Shown here: positions 16,901 through 24,758 of the stretch, piece by piece | Layout: every line of letters begins with the position of its first letter | How positions within the stretch are numbered: position 1 is the stretch's first letter | Source of the DNA: Bacteroidetes bacterium GWF2_38_335 | GTDB lineage: Bacteria > Bacteroidota > Bacteroidia > Bacteroidales > GWF2-38-335 | Length of the DNA: 64,000 nt | NCBI GenBank assembly: GCA_001769535.1 | Contig: MEOH01000018.1 | Span: 124,001 to 188,000, forward strand | Reading direction: 5' to 3' | Notes under the pieces: generated by a model | The model's input: only the letters and a program-made list of their open reading frames with translations | What the model was told of the DNA's origin: nothing | Databases searched by the model: none | Translations under genes and position numbers: made by a program

Positions 16901-18945
16901 GAGATCGTGCAGGAAAACGGTGAATCAAAAACCAGCTGGTTTTCCAAATCGGCGAGCAAGGGACAAATGATGCTAAAATTATTAAAATACAAACCCTTCC
17001 ATGTTTCATTCCCCGAAAATTTACCCGGAGATTTCCCATTGTCAAAATCAAAAACTGTTTCGCCGGGATTGAGGCAAAATCCTGTTTCGGGAACAAGCCT
17101 GATGCCTTTTTGAAGTTCCCCTGCGCTGGTAAAATATACCAGATTGGGCGCATTGCTGAACCTGACGGTCATGGTGTCCTGATTGCCCGCAAAAACCCTG
17201 TAAGATTCTGTTTTTCCGATCAGGTTCAAGGCGAAACTATTTCCGGTAAAGGTTATCCGGGAGCTGCTTTCAATGTGCCAGTTGAATCCCGAAGGAAAAG
17301 TCATGTTATAAGATCCGTCATCCACAGCAGTGGAGCCGTATATTTTAAGTTCGTTATAGCTGAACCATTTTTTTGTTGCGGTAATTTTCGCCTTTGATCC
17401 GGGAGTTACAGCATGTGGAAAATTCATTTCGAAATGCCCGCTGATCCTGAAATTCTGGTTATCCAGACAAAAAGAATCGGGAACAAAAATGCCGGCTGGG
17501 TTTTTTGAGTCTTCGGGGTTAACCGGAATATCGTTTACCGCAGTCACTTTTCCGCTGATCACACCGCTTTCCAGCAGATACAGTCCGGAATTTTCAGTAA
17601 TTCTGAGATCATGGTATTCCAGTTCCTGCAAGGTTCCCGATGAAGTGATTTTTACCAGTCCCTTTCCCGAAAACTTCTCTGCATCAGCACTGAAAGTCTG
17701 GGTAACAGTAACAAGTTGATTTCCTGCATAAAACTGGTCAATCATGGGCGGACCGGTGAAGGTTCTGATTTCGCTTGAGGCCACTTCTTCGCCCTGCGTA
17801 AAGGCTTTTACCTGCCAGGCATATTTGGCAAGGGCTGTGAACATCGTGTTGGTTACATGAACGTTTTCGGAATGAATTACCGTTGGCCCGATTTGCGCTT
17901 CTGCCCAGGGAATATTTGTCTGGATGGCCGTAAGGGAGTCCGATTCAAAATTCACAATTTTCAACCGGTAAGTCAGTTCCTGTCCGGATACCACATTATC
18001 CGGAGCAGTCCAGCGAAAAACAGGCAAATCATTTTTCATGAATGAATAACCTTGTCCGGGCTCAATAAGACCAATATTTCCCCCGGTGGGATACCCGTAA
18101 CAAAACCAGCAGGCCTCACTGTATCCGTTGTTGGCAATGATGTTTTGATTTAGCTGATCAACAGCTCTGATTCGGAAGGTGTATTTTTTTCCGCGTGAAA
18201 AAACGAGAGAAGGATTTGGGAGACTGTAGGATGTTGTCGTAAGGGGCTCAGATTCATAAACTTTCAGCACCTGATTAAGATTTAAGGCCTGAGACGGGTC
18301 AGAAACAGTACCGGTAATTTCAAAAATCTCCAGTGAATAGCTCAGCGGATTTGCTGGGTCATTGATAACCGGATTTGCCTGCTGCCACTGAAAAAACAAA
18401 GAAGGCTCCGAGGTATTGACAACATTACCGGCCGAAGGAAACACACACACAGGGGGATCGCCCAGCTTCAGAAAAGCACCAGAGCAAACGGTTTCAGAAA
18501 GTTTTTTATTGCTGTTATAATCGTAAACGGTAACACAGAGGGAATAAAATCCCTCGGGAAGTTTCATGGGCATTCCTGCAGTTTTATCCACTCCGGCCGT
18601 CACCGTGTTTGAGGCAAGAAAATACTGTTCCATTTCGGACTTTGAAAACACATAAGCCACCCCGGGGTAAAGAATAGCCGGCTGATCAGGAACATAACCG
18701 GGTTTGGTCCTGACCAATACCGCTGTGCTTTCCAGAGTAATTTCAAGTCTTACAGGCCACGAAGGTTCGCTCAGATCCTTTAAAGTGGCAGTTACGTTAA
18801 TATTGCCGCCTCCCGTTTTAAAATAATCTGAAGGAAAAACCGAATAGGGCGGCAGCCAAGACAATCCGGCTTCAACCGGAAAAACCTGAGAAAAACCTGA
18901 GAAAGAAAGAAATATCAAAATAACTAGCAAGCTGTGTTTTCTCAT
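13933..18945 (-). CDS. Giant TANFOR-like surface protein (1670 residues)
   Basis: The ATG at 18945 gives a proper signal peptide (MRKHSLLVILIFLSFSGFSQ); a longer frame from 18972 would put extra residues before it. The mature N-terminus (VEAGLSWLPPYSVFPSDYF, then LKDLSEPSWPVRLEITLES and LPEGFYSLCVTVYDY) resembles proteins annotated TANFOR in Bacteroidota. Two FN3-like Ig segments follow near residues 175-420. Residues about 1000-1250 are helical, with long amphipathic stretches. The last 350 or so residues alternate in short strands, rich in Gly and aromatics, and look barrel-like or beta-helical. No T9SS sorting domain is visible. Function is unknown; a large cell-surface or outer-membrane structural role is inferred. 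The start lies 1 nt after the stop of the upstream gene. Confidence 0.75.
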   Translation of the reverse strand: MRKHSLLVILIFLSFSGFSQVFPVEAGLSWLPPYSVFPSDYFKTGGGNINVTATLKDLSEPSWPVRLEITLESTAVLVRTKPGYVPDQPAILYPGVAYVFSKSEMEQYFLASNTVTAGVDKTAGMPMKLPEGFYSLCVTVYDYNSNKKLSETVCSGAFLKLGDPPVCVFPSAGNVVNTSEPSLFFQWQQANPVINDPANPLSYSLEIFEITGTVSDPSQALNLNQVLKVYESEPLTTTSYSLPNPSLVFSRGKKYTFRIRAVDQLNQNIIANNGYSEACWFCYGYPTGGNIGLIEPGQGYSFMKNDLPVFRWTAPDNVVSGQELTYRLKIVNFESDSLTAIQTNIPWAEAQIGPTVIHSENVHVTNTMFTALAKYAWQVKAFTQGEEVASSEIRTFTGPPMIDQFYAGNQLVTVTQTFSADAEKFSGKGLVKITSSGTLQELEYHDLRITENSGLYLLESGVISGKVTAVNDIPVNPEDSKNPAGIFVPDSFCLDNQNFRISGHFEMNFPHAVTPGSKAKITATKKWFSYNELKIYGSTAVDDGSYNMTFPSGFNWHIESSSRITFTGNSFALNLIGKTESYRVFAGNQDTMTVRFSNAPNLVYFTSAGELQKGIRLVPETGFCLNPGETVFDFDNGKSPGKFSGNETWKGLYFNNFSIICPLLADLENQLVFDSPFSCTISESQKNQAFAFLDQDGLSCAVLTKINDPPVFFNSFSGVLDSIFFNIENNVLSEGALCGNIQIPFYSISEKFRFRIPLTDNGFYDGYLTNLPENLQFCFNPENENQKINLTVTRAVFQNHCLLDTDISLHWPALNITIENISNLRIWGNGNAGFIVPDGVINLAEQVTGNVGDYEVITRAVGCGRSGKYYSLGLVCGINLGNDVTGPDGQPEINLYSIAENSLLQDDGTEVSVDTSAIDQTNGYEDEIAAIESANEDLNDVQNDLLQSLSSENISMDFSDTASYSTGDEIMTGFPAAQEIASEETDLFEFYGNIEISMPPEFSETLELIRNFSLHLNPAQKSSLETKLKYYKNLLIETTVELLLEPVNTFIDTKAQQLNEMLDTRIQGFNQLACGQIGEKLDVVFSEIQNQLIQALQNDKIEVEAIISEVIASCRNNTAMELCGSVSASVNNNISIPVSSFINENIRDNINIQLKNFVTANAMKFIAGTPADFSPVDFIDSISTGFFDGCFETGKWENCVAGLVSDAIQGINLNNIWNNIKSDVAEKITYYIAQLASQYADEIAALLEAIAGEQLMNLLADNIDLNFDNLGARIASGDLSGILAMDPTNISISSSVVDITGTVNFISDDPVFGDVWRGDMDFFVKVPSAQKGFSIRGIYTSGKNPETEYWFCQVEPGGSSNPGGPITPEAKPLTPPLLLGPVKLMGVCGRLYKHMTDDPGTGIIPDAAVNFGAGLHMVFFDAVNAGHNLRIEAGTTVVVQESGNYDLEFSGNVQAKSPNPQLLTIDNSAVVKGSLDFSYNSESDHFLGLAAVEINNPGLCASADMAVDVKPGEWSLRVGSPENKVVFLPGCTGWAPTGWLNLTQTDAEIGLGLSFSAMARTPNPISIGAYRVTPFAGFYAAAGISAKVQYNPVFRIKEASVWAEAWAGIGADWTRGDDSGTWTLAEAYISGSAGVIFDPKPIKVEGRLAGEITILCISADFEMSFLKQLD

Positions 18946-18946
18946 A

Positions 18947-20653
18947 TTAAAAAGAAATTTTAAGGTACACATTAGACTGAGTGATGTTTCTGAAAGACGA
19001 ATTGCCCGTTTTGAATGATTTTGTAAAATCCGCCCCCAAAGCAGATGATTTTATCAGCTGATAGGTAAATCCCGCACGGATATTATATAAACACGCTGTT
19101 TCAGATTCGCGGAGTATGCTTATAGCATCCGAAAAAGTGACAGAACAGTTCAGTTTTTTTTTGAAAAGAATTTTTCCGGCCGTTATTGAAGGAATACAGG
19201 TAAAGCTTTGGCTTTGATCGTTATCCATTTTGTTTCCTGAAATCATGGCATTGAGGTTGAGGCCTGACTTTTTGAATGACTTTACCTGCGACAGGGACAT
19301 GGAAAAAATTCCGGTTTCATTTTGAGCCCCATCCCTTGCTGCAGTTGCCTTTTGAAAAGAAGTAAAAAAACTGAAAGCCGACTTTTGAGTTTCATTTTCT
19401 GAGGAAGAATTGAAAGAAACAGAGTAGTTTTCGTTAACCTGAAAATACCTGATCGAATCAGTCATTTCAATGCGTGCAGGAACCAGGTTTGATGAATAAT
19501 TGGAATATCCGAGCGCTGCAGATTTGCCCTTGCTGATGTTCCAGGAAATATTTGCCCCCGAAATATATTTCATTCCGGTTGATTCCAAAAGCTTATCTAG
19601 GTTGTTTCGCTGGATTCCCGTATTACCGGAAAAATTTACTTTGTTTTTAAAAAACGCCCTGGCAATATTAAGCGTATAAGATTCCAGATCATTTGAAACA
19701 TAAGGTATTCCAAGCGTTTTATATCCCGGATCAATATGCCTGAAACCCAGTCCGACAGTTTGTTTTTTCATCCTGATTTTCAAATCCGAAACAAATACTT
19801 TTTTGAAACCCGTGGCCGGATATTTTATGAATCCGGGAAAAAAACTGTTCGCAAAAACACCGGTATTTGATGCTTCTGAATTAACAAGGATGTTTTCATT
19901 CAGGGCACTCAGAGCCAATTCATTTGACCAGTTAAGGTTTTTCAGAATGTTGGATTTGGAGGTAAGGCTTAAGCAGAGGTTGTCGGCCGGACCGATATTC
20001 AATCCCGGGGGTAAATTCTCTGTTTTTGTGAGATCAAAGGTCCTGAACAGGATTAATTCAACACGGTTCTTTTTGCCTTTCAAAGCAATTTTGCCGGCAT
20101 ATCCCCGTCGGTCGAAAAACGGATGGATATTCAAATATTCCCGGTCAATATCTTCCACTGCAACGTTTTCATAATCCTCGGGCTTTTTGAACCGTCCGTA
20201 TAAAACCGTAAACTCGTACCACTTTCGGTTGGGCTTGTATTCGATGGCCCCGCCCAAAAAGGTAGTCCCGGAAAGAGTAAATCCCGACAGGGCCAGAGTC
20301 CTGTAGCCCCCGTGGACTGTAAGGGATTTGTAGCGTGGACTGATTCCGTACTCGCGATATTCCGGACAGTCAACTCGTTTTTCCTGTTTGGTATAGGTTC
20401 CGGAAAGCGGCACATCTACGAGGCCATAAAAATTCAGGTTCACATTGCCGGACAGAAAATAGTTCCATGGATTAGTTTCGTTCACACCCTCTCCAAAAAC
20501 CATATACCCTTGCCGGGCAGTAAAATTCCCCCCGAAAGTCAGCGGCTTGTTATTTTTTACGGATGAAATATCCTGAGACGCGGCCATTGCTGTAATAAAA
20601 ACCAAAATTATTAAAAGAGTCATTGCCGGTCCCGCTTTTTTGTCAGTCCTCAT
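18947..20653 (-). CDS. Predicted outer-membrane beta-barrel protein of the TANFOR operon
   Basis: A 568-residue protein with an N-terminal hydrophobic segment (MTLLIILVFITAMAAS) fitting a signal peptide. It then has many alternating short strands with Gly and aromatic belts, for example GGYRTLALSGFTLSGTTFLGGAIEY and SGNTGIQRNNL. The sequence ends in NVYLKISF, with a terminal aromatic residue as in many outer-membrane barrels. I do not recognise a named family. Its start overlaps the HEAT-like gene by 4 nt and its stop is 1 nt from the start of the TANFOR-like gene, so the three are tightly coupled. It may be the membrane anchor or export pore for the giant protein. Confidence 0.65.
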   Translation of the reverse strand: MRTDKKAGPAMTLLIILVFITAMAASQDISSVKNNKPLTFGGNFTARQGYMVFGEGVNETNPWNYFLSGNVNLNFYGLVDVPLSGTYTKQEKRVDCPEYREYGISPRYKSLTVHGGYRTLALSGFTLSGTTFLGGAIEYKPNRKWYEFTVLYGRFKKPEDYENVAVEDIDREYLNIHPFFDRRGYAGKIALKGKKNRVELILFRTFDLTKTENLPPGLNIGPADNLCLSLTSKSNILKNLNWSNELALSALNENILVNSEASNTGVFANSFFPGFIKYPATGFKKVFVSDLKIRMKKQTVGLGFRHIDPGYKTLGIPYVSNDLESYTLNIARAFFKNKVNFSGNTGIQRNNLDKLLESTGMKYISGANISWNISKGKSAALGYSNYSSNLVPARIEMTDSIRYFQVNENYSVSFNSSSENETQKSAFSFFTSFQKATAARDGAQNETGIFSMSLSQVKSFKKSGLNLNAMISGNKMDNDQSQSFTCIPSITAGKILFKKKLNCSVTFSDAISILRESETACLYNIRAGFTYQLIKSSALGADFTKSFKTGNSSFRNITQSNVYLKISF

Positions 20654-21573
20654 TTAAACCCCCTTTTAATGATCCTGTAAGCACTTTTATTTTCGGCAAA
20701 CCACTCGTTCGTTTTCTCCATGATTTCCCTTCTGCTGCCCATTAAATCGCCTCCATTATCCTTTTCAACCGGAAATCCTTCCACGTGTTCGCTGAGATTA
20801 TCCAGAATTTTCATTGAACAAAGCACCAAACTTTCAGAATCAGGATTGCCGCATGAACAATAGTTTTTGCCCTCAAACACCAGGGAAAACAGATAATCAT
20901 ATATTTTCCTTGAGCAGGAAAAAAGCAATCCGGGCAAAACCTCATAAACAAAATCATCATTCACCGTAATGATATTAACAGAACCAAGGAGCAAATCCTC
21001 ATAGGTTTTTTCCCCGCATCTTACAAGAGAAATCAGGGCATACCATTTTTCTTCCGGAGTCAGTGTTCCGTTATGCCACAAAGTTTTTATTTCTGCGATG
21101 GTATTGGTATTGCCAGTCAATCCGGCAAGCAGCAGCAGGTATTTTCCGGGATGGCCGGATTTCCTCAGCATCATGCAAACCGAATCGTGGGCAGCGTTGT
21201 CGAAATCATCCTGAAAAAACAGCAGCAGTTTGCGCCGGCAGATGTTTCGGATACCGGCATCAGCATCATTATATCCGGCCAGCAGAGCCGTCACTGTTTT
21301 CCGGCGTATTTCAGCCTGTCCGGATTTTAATCCCTGGGATGCCAAAAGAAGAAAAGCATTTTTTCGCACCATAAGGAAAGTATCTGCACAATAATGCAGC
21401 AAAGCCTTTTGAACCCGCTGTTCGTTTTTTTGCAAAAAAAATGATTCCGGCACAACCGGATTGTTCTCCCCGGAAATTCCGGCAAAATATCGGTCAATTT
21501 CAGCTGATTGGGAAAAAGAACGACATAATATGTTAACAACGAACACTAAAATTAAAACGAAATTCCTGTTCAT
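20650..21573 (-). CDS. Periplasmic HEAT-like helical repeat protein
   Basis: A 307-residue protein with a signal peptide (MNRNFVLILVFVVNILCRSFS). Helical repeats resembling HEAT units follow: VRKNAFLLLASQGLKSG, IRRKTVTALLAGYNDADAGIRNICRRKLLLFF, and further pairs up to about residue 230. A CSCGNP segment near 240 contains two Cys. The family is not one I can name. It is the first gene of the four-gene surface operon and overlaps the beta-barrel gene by 4 nt (ATGA). A scaffold or chaperone role in the periplasm is plausible but inferred only from position and fold. Confidence 0.65.
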   Translation of the reverse strand: MNRNFVLILVFVVNILCRSFSQSAEIDRYFAGISGENNPVVPESFFLQKNEQRVQKALLHYCADTFLMVRKNAFLLLASQGLKSGQAEIRRKTVTALLAGYNDADAGIRNICRRKLLLFFQDDFDNAAHDSVCMMLRKSGHPGKYLLLLAGLTGNTNTIAEIKTLWHNGTLTPEEKWYALISLVRCGEKTYEDLLLGSVNIITVNDDFVYEVLPGLLFSCSRKIYDYLFSLVFEGKNYCSCGNPDSESLVLCSMKILDNLSEHVEGFPVEKDNGGDLMGSRREIMEKTNEWFAENKSAYRIIKRGFK

Positions 21574-21750
21574 ACCGGATCAACATGATTACAAAACAAT
21601 AATTTACAGTTGTTTAATCAATATTATTTCATCAATCCGGATACAGGCGCGGGAAAAGAATAAAATAATTTATTGTAAAATAAATAATAAATAATTAAAC
21701 AACCAAATGATTATGGTAAAATTAATGATGGTGCCTGTTGTTTGATTAAT

Positions 21751-22056
21751 CTGCCCTTTCAGGGCGCGGGGTATATTCACATTATTACCCGAGGCGCTGC
21801 CATCGGGCTGAATTGTGCTGCCCTTTCAGGGCGGGGATTACCGTTTGGTAAAAGATTATTTCAAACATCAAAATTATAAAAATTTTAATCATTTTTATTA
21901 TACAATATATTTTATTATATATATTTGTGTGTTTTTAAAAATAAACAAAACTGATTTAAAAGGATGAGTTCAAACGCCCTGAAAGGGCACCTTAATTCAG
22001 CCCAAGGTGAAGCCTTGGGTTAAAACGTAAATATATTAATGCGCCCTGAAAGGGCA
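21751..22056. repeat. Two inverted composite hairpin elements upstream of a RAYT
   Basis: Element 1 (about 21751-21833) carries GCCCT-TTC-AGGGC at 21753-21765 and at 21820-21832, with CCCGA/TCGGG at 21788-21807 between. Element 2 (about 21975-22056) is the reverse complement of the same plan: GCCCT-GAA-AGGGC at 21976-21988 and 22043-22055, with CCCAAGG/CCTTGGG at 22001-22019 between. The outer hairpins are exactly 67 nt apart in both. About 140 nt of AT-rich DNA separates the elements. They resemble the REP pairs (BIMEs) linked to RAYT transposases. Confidence 0.85.
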
Positions 22057-22071
22057 GGTAAAACTACAACT

Positions 22072-22527
22072 ATGTCACAATCATTATCAAAATTATTTGT
22101 TCATATTATTTATCATATTAAAAACAAAAACGCATACATCCGTAAAGAGGAAAAAAACGAACTGTATTCATATATAGGTAAAATCATTAAAGACTTAGAT
22201 TCTATTCCCATTTTAATAAATGGTGTAGAAAACCACGTCCACATTTTGTGCGTGATGTCTAAAAATATTGCCCTCTCAAAACTCATTGAAGAGATAAAGA
22301 AAAACAGCAGCAGGTGGATAAAAAAATTTGGTCCACATTATTCGTGTTTTGAATGGCAAGGTGGTTATGGTGGTTTTTCAGTTAGTCCTTCCATTTGTGA
22401 AAAAACAAAAAAATACATTGAAAATCAGGAGGAGAGGCACAAAAAAATATCGTTCCAAGAGGAATATTTATTGTTTTTAAAAGAATATGGTATTGATTAC
22501 AATGAGAAATATTTGTGGACGGATTGA
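22072..22527 (+). CDS. REP-associated Y1 (IS200-like) tyrosine transposase
   Basis: The 151-residue protein has the HUH motif as HVH at residues 55-57 (GVENHVHILC). The WQGGYGGFSVS motif lies at about 95-105, and KYIENQEERHKK includes the catalytic Tyr at Y115. These are the single-Tyr IS200/RAYT hallmarks for cleaving single-stranded hairpin DNA. I chose the ATG at 22072; an in-frame ATG at 22039 lies inside the adjacent hairpin repeat and would encode repeat sequence. Length is normal and all catalytic residues are present, so the enzyme should be active. Two inverted hairpin elements lie directly upstream; none is seen downstream. Confidence 0.92.
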   Translation: MSQSLSKLFVHIIYHIKNKNAYIRKEEKNELYSYIGKIIKDLDSIPILINGVENHVHILCVMSKNIALSKLIEEIKKNSSRWIKKFGPHYSCFEWQGGYGGFSVSPSICEKTKKYIENQEERHKKISFQEEYLLFLKEYGIDYNEKYLWTD

Positions 22528-22577
22528 TTTCATGGCGCGTGGGTCAATCGTATGATAACCAACAATTGTCAAACAAA

Positions 22578-23900
22578 CTACTCCTCCCTCAAATACTCAA
22601 ATTTCATTCCCCTTTGTTTTAGTTCAAAGGATTTTTCTTTCACATTAAAAGTCATGACAACCCCGGCTTTTCTGTTTTCAAAAACATTTTTGTCAATGGC
22701 TGTCAGCTCAAAGGAAGGTTGTCCTGTTGCCTGGCCGACCAGAATATTTTCATCCCGCGTAACGGTAATCTTCATGGCCAGTTTTTTCGAGGAGTAAACC
22801 CCGGTAAAAACATCCAGTTCTTCGGCAGAAAGTTCCACCATTTTAAACTCGGGAACATCAAAGGGTTTACCGAAAACCGCACACAATACCGTAATGGAAA
22901 TATCATTCATGTTGCAATTCAATCCGTTTGAAACTATGGAAAAAGAAACGCTGTCGGATGAGAAATATGAAAATACCGAGTTAAAACCATCTATTCCGCC
23001 CGTATGGCCAAACCCTTTTTTATCGTAAAATGGTATCTGAAAAAGTCCGTTCCCATAATGGTCGGTAATGGTTTTCATAAACTCCAGATGCTTGTCCGAA
23101 ACAAGTTTACCCGTAAATAACGCTTCGGCAAAAATATTAATGTCCACAGCAGTCGAAACCACTGCGCCTGCACCAATGGGAATTGACATGTCTGTCTCGT
23201 TTTCGGGCAGCCACTTATTCTTTTTGCGGAAATAAGAAAACGCCTGATTTTTTTCGGTGTTAATTTTTCCTCCGTACCTCGTGTTTTTTAAACTCAACGG
23301 CTTGATAATCTTTTCCTCCAGAATCTCGGAATAGGTCTTTCCATAAGCCTTTTCAAGTATCAGACTTAATAAAACAAAATTGGAATTGCTGTAAGCGGGA
23401 CCTTTACCCGGTTCAAAATCGCTTCCCCCGGCGGCTATAATCTCAACAAGTACTTCACGGGTAACCGGATCGATATTCCATTTGAGATAATCGGGATCAT
23501 CCGTAAAGTTATGAATACCACTTCGATGGTTTAGCATTTGGGCCAGGGTTATTTTTTTAGCATTGGGAATGTCGGGGAAAAATTTGCTGAGTTTCTGGCT
23601 CATACTAAGTTTTTTTTCTTCCACGGCTTTCAGCACCAAAACGGTGGTATAGGTTTTTGAGATTGACCCGATCCTGAATACTGTTTCATGGTTGTTTGCT
23701 ATTTGCTTTTCCACATCTGCAAAACCAAGAGAATTGCTGTAAATTTCCATGCCGTTTTTTGTTACAGAAACACTGCCCATAAAATTCCCTGAAGCTTCAA
23801 CAGAGGCGAAATATTCGTCCAGTTTTGCTTTTTCAAAAACCTGCGCAATCGTTGCATGCATGGTAAAAAGCAGCAGCATCAATAAAAAGAATTTTCTCAT
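22578..23900 (-). CDS. Secreted serine hydrolase (beta-lactamase/PBP4*-like, class C fold)
   Basis: The 440-residue protein has a signal peptide (MRKFFLLMLLLFTMHATIA). The class C serine-hydrolase motifs are present: S79-I-S-K82 with the nucleophile Ser and Lys, the YSNSN motif (Tyr-x-Asn), and FGHTGG in the place of KTG. LNHRSGIHNF is also typical. Such periplasmic enzymes act as esterases, D-aminopeptidases or peptidases; few are true beta-lactamases. The C-terminal 100 residues form a small beta-rich domain often seen with this family. It converges on the RAYT gene and is followed upstream by the hemD terminator, so it is probably transcribed alone. Confidence 0.88.
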   Translation of the reverse strand: MRKFFLLMLLLFTMHATIAQVFEKAKLDEYFASVEASGNFMGSVSVTKNGMEIYSNSLGFADVEKQIANNHETVFRIGSISKTYTTVLVLKAVEEKKLSMSQKLSKFFPDIPNAKKITLAQMLNHRSGIHNFTDDPDYLKWNIDPVTREVLVEIIAAGGSDFEPGKGPAYSNSNFVLLSLILEKAYGKTYSEILEEKIIKPLSLKNTRYGGKINTEKNQAFSYFRKKNKWLPENETDMSIPIGAGAVVSTAVDINIFAEALFTGKLVSDKHLEFMKTITDHYGNGLFQIPFYDKKGFGHTGGIDGFNSVFSYFSSDSVSFSIVSNGLNCNMNDISITVLCAVFGKPFDVPEFKMVELSAEELDVFTGVYSSKKLAMKITVTRDENILVGQATGQPSFELTAIDKNVFENRKAGVVMTFNVKEKSFELKQRGMKFEYLREE

Positions 23901-23915
23901 TTTTTTAAAAATTCG

Positions 23916-23948
23916 TTAAAAAAAAAGGCAGGGTAAATGCCCTGCCTC
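23916..23948 (-). terminator. Intrinsic terminator downstream of hemD
   Basis: On the minus strand GGCAGGG and CCCTGCC pair around a six-base loop and are followed by a run of nine or more T. The position fits the end of the hemD operon. Confidence 0.85.
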
Positions 23949-23964
23949 TTTCCTGTTTAGTACG

Positions 23965-24720
23965 TTACTTATTTCCGTTTTTCATTTCCTTTTTAATAAA
24001 CTGGTCAAGCGCCATAGTCATTGATGGAGCCTGAGGCATGGGGGCTTCGATATCAAGTCTCAGCTTTGCATCAACAACAGCTTTTGAGGTTGCCGGACCG
24101 AAAGCCGCAATTTTAGTGTTTTCCTGCTTAAATTCCGGAAAATTCTGAATTAATGATTTGATACCTGACGGACTAAAAAACACGAGCACATCGTAATCGA
24201 TCTGGGCTATATCCGATAAATCGCTGCTCACGGTACGGTAAATAACCGCTTCGGTGAAAGTGATCTTGCTTTTTGACAGTTTTTGGGGGATTTCTTGTTT
24301 ATGGATATCGGAAAGCGGAAGCAGATATTTTTCTTCCTTATGTTTCATGATAATGTCCATAAGTTCCTCAAACTTGCTTTTGCCGTAGAAAATCTTCCTT
24401 TTTCTGTAAACGATATACTTCTGCAGATAAAAAGCCGTAGATTCAGAAATGCAGAAATATTTCATGGTATCCGGAATAACCACCCTCAGCTCTTCACAAA
24501 TCCTGAAAAAATGATCAACAGCAGTCCGGCTGGTAAAAATAACCGCGGTATGCTCTCCAATATTTATTCGTTCCTGTCTGAATTCCTTTGCAGATATGCC
24601 TTCCACCTGGATAAACGGCCTGAAATCAATCTGCAGGCAGTATTTCTTTGCCAGTTCGTGGTAAGGCGACTTGTCTGTAGTCGGCTCAGGTTGCGAAACT
24701 AATATCCTTTTGATCTTCAA
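23965..24720 (-). CDS. hemD: Uroporphyrinogen-III synthase
   Basis: The 251-residue protein has the two-domain HemD pattern. The first domain carries KRILVSQPEP, then VIFTSRTAVDHFF; the second has VLVFFSPSGIKSLIQNFPEF and IAAFGPATSKAV. HemD closes hydroxymethylbilane to uroporphyrinogen III in tetrapyrrole synthesis in the cytoplasm. Sequence conservation is always low in this family, so the call rests on motif order and on the neighbour: in Bacteroidota hemD commonly follows a DUF4271 membrane-protein gene, as here (38 nt gap). A strong terminator lies just after the stop codon, so hemD is the last gene of its operon. Confidence 0.85.
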   Translation of the reverse strand: MKIKRILVSQPEPTTDKSPYHELAKKYCLQIDFRPFIQVEGISAKEFRQERINIGEHTAVIFTSRTAVDHFFRICEELRVVIPDTMKYFCISESTAFYLQKYIVYRKRKIFYGKSKFEELMDIIMKHKEEKYLLPLSDIHKQEIPQKLSKSKITFTEAVIYRTVSSDLSDIAQIDYDVLVFFSPSGIKSLIQNFPEFKQENTKIAAFGPATSKAVVDAKLRLDIEAPMPQAPSMTMALDQFIKKEMKNGNK

Positions 24721-24758
24721 ATTGATACCGGTTAATTATTAATACTTACGTGCCTTTT

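Noticed and set aside
22039-22071. Upstream ATG for the RAYT
   Set aside because: The ATG touches the adjacent GCCCT/AGGGC hairpin and the first codons would translate the repeat; the ATG at 22072 gives the normal N-terminus.
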